Assembly (NCBI GenBank): GCA_017483425.1
Contig: JAFUWM010000031.1
Location: 1-9,147 of the forward strand
Direction of reading: 5' to 3'
DNA from: Lachnospiraceae bacterium
GTDB lineage: Bacteria > Bacillota > Clostridia > Lachnospirales > Lachnospiraceae
DNA: 9,147 bases
This document shows, one piece after another, positions 1 through 4,178 of the stretch. Each line of letters opens with the position of its first letter. Position 1 is the first letter of the stretch. The notes below the pieces were generated by a model. It was not told the origin of the DNA, did not search any database, and was given only the letters and a program-made list of their open reading frames with translations. Both the position numbers and the translations under genes were made by a program.

Positions 1-2
1 AT

Positions 3-161
3 TATTACAACTACTATTTTTTTGATGAGTATTTTTGTCTTCTATTTATGATAAAGGAATGGTCTTGCCGGGGATTCAAACGAAACCAATATCGTATAGT
101 TCCGGTATGTGAGCAGCGCCGTAAGGAAAAGCAAGCTTTACGAGAAAGGGGTTTGATATAA
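3..161 (+). CDS. possible C-terminal end of a protein entering from the left edge (hypothetical)
   Basis: The frame starting at base 3 is open from the window edge to a TAA at 159-161, giving 52 residues. The last ~30 residues are strongly basic (many Arg and Lys, ending ALRERGLI) with two isolated cysteines, and look more protein-like than the aromatic, AT-rich first 15. I do not recognise a family. An internal ATG at 48 has no ribosome-binding site, so if the frame is real it is more likely the tail of a longer gene than a 37-residue gene. The open frame is short enough to be chance. Confidence 0.25.
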   Translation, partial: YYNYYFFDEYFCLLFMIKEWSCRGFKRNQYRIVPVCEQRRKEKQALRERGLI

Positions 162-279
162 GTTTTAGTTCCACGGACATTTAATCCCGATTCTGTACCA
201 GCATCGTTTGTTTTCGACTCTCAAATATTAATTCTTTTGTAATAGTGTCAGATTTTCCATCCCATATTCGTTTTATAGG

Positions 280-291
280 TGAAGGCCTTCA
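280..291. promoter_or_regulatory. 12-bp perfect palindrome in the leader of the sigma factor gene
   Basis: TGAAGGCCTTCA reads identically on both strands and ends ten bases before the GGGGTGA ribosome site of the sigma gene. It could be an operator. The rest of 162-314 holds no gene and no convincing -35/-10 pair that I could settle on. Function is inferred from position only. Confidence 0.3.
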
Positions 292-314
292 AGAAACAAA
301 CGGGGTGAAAGCTA

Positions 315-836
315 ATGCCGTATATGAACAGTCATAACGCAGACCGCCTTGTAAAGACTTATGCAGACATGATCTTAAGGATCAGCTATATGTATCTGAA
401 GCAGACACAGGATGCTGAGGATATCTGCCAGGATGTATTTATGAAACTGCTTTCGGGAGACTATACATTCAAGAATCCCGATCACGAAAAAGCATGGATC
501 ATCCGGACAACAATAAACGCCTGCAAAGACTATCTGCGCATATACTTTTGGAAACGAGCAACAGTGTTGGACGATGCCGGAGAAGTACCATCGCCAAAGG
601 AACCTGAATCCGACCTGCTGGATCTTGTCATGGATCTGCCAAGGAATTACCGGATAAGTATCTATCTACACTATTATGAGGGGTATTCGGTAAGGGAGAT
701 TGCACAGAACCTGGGTAAATCTGAAAATACAGTTTCAGCATATCTTGTTCGTGGACGAAAGAAACTCAAAACTGTTCTTGAAAGCCGGAGCGAGCATCAA
801 TTATCAACCTTAACGGGAGGATCACACTATGTTTAA
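315..836 (+). CDS. ECF-type RNA polymerase sigma factor (sigma-70 family)
   Basis: This is a small alternative sigma factor that would direct core RNA polymerase to its own promoters in the cytoplasm. At 173 residues it has the two-domain size of ECF sigmas. Region 2 spans about residues 9-82, with the core-binding helix DAEDICQDVFMKLL at 33-46 and a W-containing stretch near 61. Region 4 spans about 108-155, with the helix-turn-helix YSVREIAQNLGKSENTVSAYLVRGRKKL. The ribosome site GGGGTGA (302-308) fits the ATG at 315; a second ATG lies three codons in. The gene overlaps the next one by 8 bp, the usual arrangement for a sigma and its membrane-bound regulator. Regulation is probably by release from that partner. 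The signal sensed and the regulon cannot be read from the sequence. Confidence 0.93.
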   Translation: MPYMNSHNADRLVKTYADMILRISYMYLKQTQDAEDICQDVFMKLLSGDYTFKNPDHEKAWIIRTTINACKDYLRIYFWKRATVLDDAGEVPSPKEPESDLLDLVMDLPRNYRISIYLHYYEGYSVREIAQNLGKSENTVSAYLVRGRKKLKTVLESRSEHQLSTLTGGSHYV

Positions 837-1671
837 TAAGATAGATGAGGATTTCTGCAGATCAATGGATTCGCTCCACTTTTCCCCTGAGGACAAGGAT
901 CGTATGGTCAACAGGATCCTGCAATACCAAAATCAAACAAAGAAAAGTGAGGGCGCAAATCGTCCAGCGGACGGTTGCTCTGCGCCGACCGAAATGAAAG
1001 GAAGAATGACAATGAAAAGATGGACTTTACCTAAAATAGCAGCTGTTGTTGCAACATGTATTATAGCCACAGGCGGAACTGTATTCGCTGCATCAAAGAT
1101 CGTTATGTATACATCATCATCCAACAGTAACTACGACTACACTTCTATAGCAGATATGAATACCGCCACATCAGACCTTCAGAAAAAAATGGATGTGACC
1201 ATGCCGGAGTTTCCGGATTCCTTAGGCGGCGATTATGTTTTTGACGGTGGGAATACCGTAAATGTCAGAGGAAAGGACGAAGCCGGCAATACTATTGGTA
1301 AGTGGGATGATCTTCGTGCTGTATATAAAAACGCAGACGGTGGTGTTGTAAATCTTAACTTGTCATACAACTTATCGGATGATGAGGATCGTACTCCTAC
1401 AGAAACTCGCACTATAGATGGCATTACCGTCGCATTCAATTACGATGAATATCTCATTCTTCCCAATGAAGATGAGCCTCTTGACGCATCAATACAGGAA
1501 CGCATGGAGAATGATGATCACTTTTTCGTAAGCTACGGAGGCGATAAAGAAACCTTCTTCTTCAGTGGTGCTTCTTTCGTAAAGGACGGTGTGCGCTATC
1601 TCATCTTCACAGAAGATAATGTTTCCGCTGATGATCTGTTCTCCATGGCAGAAGAACTGATTACAAGGTAG
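829..1671 (+). CDS. membrane-anchored partner of the ECF sigma factor, probable anti-sigma factor
   Basis: The 280-residue protein begins inside the end of the sigma gene, behind a good ribosome site GGGAGG (815-820), so the two are translationally coupled. Residues 1-60 are a hydrophilic cytoplasmic part containing LHFSPEDKDRMVNRIL. I see no HxxxCxxC zinc motif of the classical anti-sigma domain. One membrane segment follows at about 66-87 (PKIAAVVATCIIATGGTVFAAS), then a roughly 190-residue extracytoplasmic domain rich in Asp, Asn and aromatic residues that I cannot place in a family. The anti-sigma role is inferred from gene order, coupling and topology. Oddity: in-frame ATGs at 1006 and 1012 follow AAAGGAAG (997-1004), and the protein from Met62 would begin with a textbook signal peptide, so a second, exported form is possible. 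Confidence 0.75.
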   Translation: MFNKIDEDFCRSMDSLHFSPEDKDRMVNRILQYQNQTKKSEGANRPADGCSAPTEMKGRMTMKRWTLPKIAAVVATCIIATGGTVFAASKIVMYTSSSNSNYDYTSIADMNTATSDLQKKMDVTMPEFPDSLGGDYVFDGGNTVNVRGKDEAGNTIGKWDDLRAVYKNADGGVVNLNLSYNLSDDEDRTPTETRTIDGITVAFNYDEYLILPNEDEPLDASIQERMENDDHFFVSYGGDKETFFFSGASFVKDGVRYLIFTEDNVSADDLFSMAEELITR

Positions 1672-1697
1672 TATTTTCTAAAGCTTTATAGAACCAT

Positions 1698-1728
1698 TAT
1701 CGGGAGTGCCTATACGACACTCCCGATA
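1698..1728. terminator. terminator-like hairpin between convergent genes
   Basis: A perfect 11-bp stem (TATCGGGAGTG 1698-1708 with CACTCCCGATA 1718-1728) closes a 9-base loop. It lies between the stop of the anti-sigma gene and the stop of the minus-strand HTH gene. Neither side carries a proper T-tract, so termination would be weak or factor-assisted, in either direction. Confidence 0.45.
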
Positions 1729-1732
1729 TCAA

Positions 1733-1858
1733 TTAAAGATTTAGAAATTTACTCCGCTTTACTATTTCTATGCTAAGGATTTCAGCAAGCTGCTCCTGAG
1801 TAAGACCTTTTTCTTTACGTAACTCTTTAAGAAAGTTCCCGATTTTCTGCATGTTCAT
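1733..1858 (-). CDS. truncated XRE-family helix-turn-helix peptide (41 residues)
   Basis: Residues 5-28 match the start of a Cro/C1-type DNA-binding domain (KIGNFLKELRKEKGLTQEQL then AEIL). Where the recognition helix and the conserved Trp-Glu turn should follow, the reading continues as an unrelated-looking tail (SIEIVKRSKFLNL) and stops. Full XRE domains need about 55-60 residues, so this lacks the second half of the DNA-reading unit. The start is well supported: AGGAGGTG (1867-1874) sits eight bases before the ATG, and a good promoter lies upstream. It is either the remnant of a longer regulator lost by deletion, or a short expressed peptide that could interfere with a full-length relative. 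No continuation is visible downstream in any frame. Confidence 0.7.
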   Translation of the reverse strand: MNMQKIGNFLKELRKEKGLTQEQLAEILSIEIVKRSKFLNL

Positions 1859-1890
1859 TTTTTGCCACCTCCTTTCACCCTCAGAGTATC

Positions 1891-1919
1891 ATTTTATGAG
1901 AAATAATAACACGACACAA
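1891..1919 (-). promoter_or_regulatory. promoter of the truncated HTH gene
   Basis: Read on the minus strand, TTGTGT (1919-1914), a 17-base spacer and TAAAAT (1896-1891) form a good vegetative promoter. It would start transcription near 1884, about 25 bases before the start codon and just ahead of its strong ribosome site. Confidence 0.5.
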
Positions 1920-1946
1920 AGTGAGAAATGCCAAATTTATTTGATT

Positions 1947-1960
1947 AGACATAAATGTCT
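1947..1960. promoter_or_regulatory. operator-like inverted repeat
   Basis: AGACAT-AA-ATGTCT is a short symmetric site of the size bound by Cro/C1-type dimers. It lies about 30 bp upstream of the -35 of the truncated HTH gene. Its role is inferred from symmetry and position only. The gene-free stretch around it (1920-2235) also holds the two longer inverted repeats listed next. Confidence 0.3.
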
Positions 1961-2065
1961 GGTATCTTTATATGATAAAAACTTTGACATGGTAGCTCCT
2001 TTCCAGCTGCCAGAAATCAAAGCATAACAAAGAGGAGACCATCTTTCCAGACAGTCTCATGTGTT

Positions 2066-2096
2066 TGTAAGAGAGAATCCATACCCCTCTCTTACA
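2066..2096. repeat. 10-bp inverted repeat (stem-loop) upstream of the toxin-antitoxin unit
   Basis: TGTAAGAGAG (2066-2075) pairs perfectly with CTCTCTTACA (2087-2096) around an 11-base loop. No T-tract follows on either strand, so it is not a normal intrinsic terminator. Its function is unknown; it could be a regulator-binding site or part of a short structured RNA. Confidence 0.45.
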
Positions 2097-2122
2097 CCTA
2101 TATCTATCAACTTATACTAATC

Positions 2123-2152
2123 ATCCGAGATACTCGGTATGGAATCTCGGAT
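2123..2152. repeat. 9-bp inverted repeat with an alternative inner hairpin
   Basis: ATCCGAGAT (2123-2131) pairs with ATCTCGGAT (2144-2152). The same left arm can instead form a tight hairpin CCGAG-ATA-CTCGG (2125-2137), so two mutually exclusive structures share one arm. The element ends 18 bp before the -35 of the promoter at 2171, which suggests an operator, or a switch-like structure if it is transcribed. Confidence 0.4.
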
Positions 2153-2170
2153 TACAATTGAGAACGATTC

Positions 2171-2199
2171 TTGACGGAATACTACTTATTTGATAATCT
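2171..2199 (+). promoter_or_regulatory. promoter of the toxin-antitoxin-like unit
   Basis: TTGACG (2171-2176), a 17-base spacer and TAATCT (2194-2199) make a near-consensus vegetative promoter, with a start near 2206. A small dyad AGAA-CGA-TTCT (2161-2171) touches the -35, a plausible place for self-repression by the first gene product. Confidence 0.6.
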
Positions 2200-2211
2200 A
2201 GCAGTAGGATA

Positions 2212-2231
2212 TCCCACTTTGGGAGGAGGTG
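2212..2231 (+). promoter_or_regulatory. ribosome site partly held in a leader hairpin
   Basis: GGGAGGAGGTG (2221-2231) is a very strong ribosome site for the gene at 2236. Its first four bases can pair in the hairpin TCCCA-CTT-TGGGA (2212-2224), the only structure seen in the ~30-base leader. This could tune translation of the first gene, though the stem is only 5 bp. Confidence 0.35.
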
Positions 2232-2235
2232 CTTT

Positions 2236-2487
2236 ATGTCAGTTGCAGCATTAAGAGAATATGACGCGAAAACAGACACTAAGAAAAGGGTTACGTTGCG
2301 AGGCAAAGCATATGATTACTATCATGTGACAGAGTTTGAAGATGGTAGGATAGAGCTGGAACCTCGAGTACTTTCCCGTCCTTTTGAAATTTCTAAAAAC
2401 ACACTTTCCATGATAGATAGCGCTGCGGAAAACTTCAAAAAGGGAATTGTATCTGATCCGATAGACCTTTCGGAGTTTGAGGATTAA
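2236..2487 (+). CDS. small protein, likely antitoxin of a two-gene toxin-antitoxin unit
   Basis: This 83-residue acidic protein is encoded directly upstream of a 120-residue basic partner, five bases apart, under its own strong promoter and a very strong ribosome site. The N-terminal part (TKKRVTLRGKAYDYYHVTEFEDGRIELEPRVL, about 15-46) reads as a short beta-rich unit. The C-terminal part (51-83) is helical and acidic, ending PIDLSEFED, typical of an antitoxin tail that wraps its toxin. I recognise the pattern as one recurring with this partner type in Clostridia, but cannot name a family. The antitoxin role is inferred from size, order, charge and coupling. It may repress its own promoter. 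Confidence 0.6.
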   Translation: MSVAALREYDAKTDTKKRVTLRGKAYDYYHVTEFEDGRIELEPRVLSRPFEISKNTLSMIDSAAENFKKGIVSDPIDLSEFED

Positions 2488-2492
2488 AGCGT

Positions 2493-2855
2493 ATGTTTCA
2501 GATTACAATGGGCGTTCCGGAAATGGATACTTTTTGGACAGAGTTAAAGAAAAAAGTTCGAGATGGAAACGCTACAAAGAGAGAACAACAATTATTTAAG
2601 AAATTGGGAAAGACCTTTAATCATTTGGCACACGATCCGAGTTATCCGGGATTGCAATCTCATGAAATTACAGAGCTGTCTGACAGGGTAGGTTTTCGTG
2701 TTTGGCAATCGTACATGGAAAATAATACACCTGCAGCCGGACGCATATATTGGGCATATGGGCCGAACAAGGGACAAATAACCATTATGGGGGTTGAGCC
2801 GCATCCAAATGATAAATCAAATGCTTACACTAAAATTAGGCTGTCTATGCCCTGA
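2493..2855 (+). CDS. small basic protein, likely RelE/ParE-like toxin
   Basis: The 120-residue product starts five bases after the upstream stop; only a modest GAGG (2479-2482) precedes it, so it is probably coupled to the first gene and made in lower amount. The N-terminal half is helical and Lys-rich. The C-terminal half has a beta-strand pattern with landmarks VWQSYMEN (70-77), AAGRIYWAYGP (81-91) and ITIMGVEPHPNDK (96-108). A helical front followed by an R-x-x-W strand and a late His (His104) fits the general build of RelE/ParE-fold toxins, which cut ribosome-bound mRNA or poison gyrase. No catalytic set can be assigned with certainty. The alternative is an uncharacterised two-gene unit unrelated to toxicity. 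No terminator follows; plus-strand transcripts would run into antisense of the tRNA genes. Confidence 0.58.
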   Translation: MFQITMGVPEMDTFWTELKKKVRDGNATKREQQLFKKLGKTFNHLAHDPSYPGLQSHEITELSDRVGFRVWQSYMENNTPAAGRIYWAYGPNKGQITIMGVEPHPNDKSNAYTKIRLSMP

Positions 2856-2962
2856 ATAGTACTGTATACCTACAGCTGCTTATATCTTCAGTGATCCTTA
2901 TAGAATTGAACGGTCAGAAAACGGAAAAGGTTAGAATTTAGGAGTATTATTATTTACACTAC

Positions 2963-3008
2963 AAATAATATAAAACCCGCAAGGCATTGATGTATAAGCC
3001 TTGCGGGT
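2963..3008 (-). terminator. intrinsic terminator of the tRNA operon
   Basis: On the minus strand, ACCCGCAAGGC (3008-2998) pairs perfectly over 11 bp with GCCTTGCGGGT (2985-2975). TTTTATATTATTTG follows directly. It starts three bases past the end of tRNA-Pro. Confidence 0.85.
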
Positions 3009-3011
3009 GAG

Positions 3012-3085
3012 TCGAGGCGACGGGATTCGAACCCACGGCCTCTGCGTCCCGAACGCAGCGCTCTACCAAACTGAGCCACGCCTCG
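3012..3085 (-). tRNA. tRNA-Pro (anticodon CGG)
   Basis: The 74-base minus-strand gene folds into a full cloverleaf. The acceptor CGAGGCG/CGCCTCG has discriminator A and the C1-G72 pair typical of bacterial tRNA-Pro. The anticodon stem CTGCG/CGCAG has loop TTCGGGA, and the T-arm contains GTTCGAATC. The anticodon CGG reads CCG codons. CCA is not encoded. It is the second gene of the operon, after tRNA-Lys. Confidence 0.97.
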
Positions 3086-3099
3086 AAATAACTGAAAAA

Positions 3100-3143
3100 T
3101 AAGCACCAACCCCATGGCTCAATGTCCACAGAACCAGTGCTTA
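3100..3143 (-). other. stem-loop in the spacer between the two tRNA genes
   Basis: TAAGCAC (3100-3106) pairs with GTGCTTA (3137-3143), and a further 6-bp stem including one G-U pair can form inside on the transcript. The structure fills most of the 59-base spacer, so it may help separate the two folding tRNAs or present a cleavage site to processing RNases. This role is inference. Confidence 0.35.
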
Positions 3144-3144
3144 G

Positions 3145-3217
3145 TGCGCCTCCGGGGACTCGAACCCCGAACACCCTGATTAAGAGTCAGGTGCTCTACC
3201 AGCTGAGCTAGAAGCGC
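3145..3217 (-). tRNA. tRNA-Lys (anticodon CTT)
   Basis: The 73-base minus-strand cloverleaf has acceptor GCGCTTC/GAGGCGC with one T-G pair, then TA at positions 8-9. The D-stem is GCTC/GAGC, the anticodon stem CCTGA/TCAGG has loop CTCTTAA, and the T-arm CGGGG/CCCCG has loop TTCGAGT, with discriminator A. The anticodon CTT reads AAG. CCA is not encoded. It is the first gene of the two-tRNA operon. Confidence 0.97.
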
Positions 3218-3248
3218 ATAAAACCGCGTAAACTTAAACGCAAGTGAG

Positions 3249-3277
3249 ATTTTACTATAATATTCATTTAGATGCAA
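3249..3277 (-). promoter_or_regulatory. promoter of the tRNA-Lys/tRNA-Pro operon
   Basis: On the minus strand TTGCAT (3277-3272), a 17-base spacer and TAAAAT (3254-3249) predict a start near 3242, 25 bases before the mature tRNA-Lys. The AT-rich run upstream of the -35 could act as an UP element. Confidence 0.6.
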
Positions 3278-3493
3278 GTTTTTTTTCGACGGATTCTATA
3301 ACCGGATATCTGAAAAATTTATATATCCCGAGTTAAAAACTATATATTGTATTTAAATAAAAATGAAATACATCATATAGTAATATATCAAAACATCTTT
3401 TTTTATTGCATGCTTCAACCTTCAATCAAAGAGCAGTATTTCTGATAAGCGGGCAGTATCCGAAGCATCTTTTATCAACTACTGGTTACGTAT

Positions 3494-3862
3494 TTAAATC
3501 TTAGGATTCCTCACGTTATCTGGAATATGATAAATATCCGACGGATCTATAACATCTTTTTTCTTTTGATATAACCCGATGTAATACTCTGCCATCTCCC
3601 TTTCAGATTCCGTCAGGCTTTTGACGGCATCTATTATCTGCCTGCTGCCGTACTTCATTGCCCCCATGCCTATATCCGAAAATCTGAAAAGCGGCCACCA
3701 GTGTGCATCAAAAAACCTGTAATCAAAATGTACAGGATCTTCAATGAAGCTGTTTAAGTTGTCATTGATTTTACTCTCCTGAATGAAATTACCCACAGTT
3801 TGCTTGTAAAGATTCATTAAAAATACGGTGGACTCTGTGATTCCGTGTTTGTAAGTATTCAT
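3494..3862 (-). CDS. hypothetical protein, 122 residues
   Basis: I do not recognise this protein. It has no membrane segment or signal peptide, so it is probably cytoplasmic. The middle is rich in aromatics (HFDYRFFDAHWWPLFRF, about 45-61), followed by a helical stretch (SRQIIDAVKSLTESEREMAEYYIGLYQKKKDV) and a tail ending NVRNPKI. The start is supported by GAGGGGAGGT (3866-3875) just ahead of the ATG, at a rather short distance. It is transcribed away from the stem-loop-rich region 3951-4161 and divergently from the unknown gene at 4179, so the two may share regulation. The ~210 bp downstream, between this gene and the tRNA promoter, is AT-rich; I see no gene or clear terminator in it. Confidence 0.75.
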   Translation of the reverse strand: MNTYKHGITESTVFLMNLYKQTVGNFIQESKINDNLNSFIEDPVHFDYRFFDAHWWPLFRFSDIGMGAMKYGSRQIIDAVKSLTESEREMAEYYIGLYQKKKDVIDPSDIYHIPDNVRNPKI

Positions 3863-3930
3863 AGTACCTCCCCTCGTGACGGACGGATCTGTCCCGGTAA
3901 GAGAAACGCTGCTCTTGGATATGGAGATAT

Positions 3931-3959
3931 TTTATAGTAAACTAATTACTACTGTTCAG
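3931..3959 (-). promoter_or_regulatory. possible promoter of the 122-residue protein gene
   Basis: On the minus strand TATAAA (3936-3931) lies 17 bases after CTGAAC (3959-3954), a weak -35. The start would fall near 3924 and give a leader of about 60 bases. The -35 overlaps the small dyad ACTG-TT-CAGT (3951-3960). Confidence 0.3.
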
Positions 3960-3960
3960 T

Positions 3961-3992
3961 GCCGAACCACGCGCTTGCCGCGGGGTTACGGC
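3961..3992. repeat. GC-rich imperfect stem-loop
   Basis: GCCGAACC (3961-3968) pairs with GGTT-A-CGGC (3984-3992) with one bulged A. Inside, CGCG (3970-3973) pairs with CGCG (3979-3982). CTTGCCG within its loop (3974-3980) recurs at 4006-4012, beside the next hairpin. No T-tract follows on either strand. Confidence 0.45.
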
Positions 3993-4012
3993 TCAATAAA
4001 CTTGACTTGCCG

Positions 4013-4056
4013 GCACGCCGCCTATCGACTTTAGTCGATTCTGCATGGCGGCGTGC
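4013..4056. repeat. nested GC-rich hairpin, palindromic element with one arm shortened
   Basis: The outer stem GCACGCCGCC (4013-4022)/GGCGGCGTGC (4047-4056) is 10 bp and perfect. The inner stem ATCGACT (4024-4030)/AGTCGAT (4033-4039) is 7 bp. The right side has an extra TCTGCAT (4040-4046) opposite a single T, so the element looks like a formerly complete palindrome that lost about seven bases from its left arm. Its GC content stands out from its AT-rich surroundings. It could be an interspersed palindromic repeat, a miniature element remnant or a structured RNA. Confidence 0.55.
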
Positions 4057-4059
4057 ATA

Positions 4060-4093
4060 TTACAATTTAGCGCATTTGTGCGCTAAATTGTAA
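4060..4093. repeat. perfect 15-bp hairpin
   Basis: TTACAATTTAGCGCA (4060-4074) and TGCGCTAAATTGTAA (4079-4093) pair without mismatch around the loop TTTG. There is no T-tract after it on either strand. Only three bases separate it from the nested hairpin on the left. A smaller 6-bp dyad, TTGTCA/TGACAA, follows at 4107-4125. Confidence 0.6.
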
Positions 4094-4142
4094 CAAATCC
4101 TTATCCTTGTCAGTTTTTTTGACAAAACTATCATTCTGTCCG

Positions 4143-4170
4143 TTTACGGAAAAAGCTCCGTGGGTATAAA
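4143..4170 (+). promoter_or_regulatory. promoter abutting the start codon of the 341-residue protein gene
   Basis: TTTACG (4143-4148), a 16-base spacer and TATAAA (4165-4170) predict a start near 4177, two bases before the ATG. An inverted repeat ACGGA/TCCGT (4146-4161) sits across the spacer and could be an operator. A perfect TTGACA at 4119-4124 lacks a good -10. Confidence 0.4.
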
Positions 4171-4178
4171 AAAACAAT

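Noticed and set aside
68..81. CCGGGGATTCAAAC resembles the T-arm of the tRNA-Lys gene (CCGGGGACTCGAAC, 3152-3165; 12 of 14 bases), possibly an attachment-site remnant flanking an island.
   Set aside because: The match is short and imperfect, lies in an open frame, and no integrase is visible in the window. It is most likely chance.
1985..1990. Perfect TTGACA that could be a -35 in the gene-free stretch before the toxin-antitoxin unit.
   Set aside because: No -10-like hexamer lies 16-18 bases downstream.
2959..3174. Minus-strand open frame of 71 codons across the tRNA genes.
   Set aside because: It is a read-through of tRNA-Pro, its spacer and the tRNA terminator, with no ribosome site. The RNA genes explain the sequence.
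3411..3466. ATGCTTC/GAAGCAT inverted repeat near a T7 run downstream of the 122-residue protein gene, a possible terminator.
   Set aside because: The loop exceeds 40 bases, and the T-run is on the wrong side and strand for the gene it would end.
3961..4093. Integron attC-like site, because of the imperfect palindromes.
   Set aside because: The characteristic GTTRRRY and RYYYAAC core pair is not present at the ends, and there is no cassette array.
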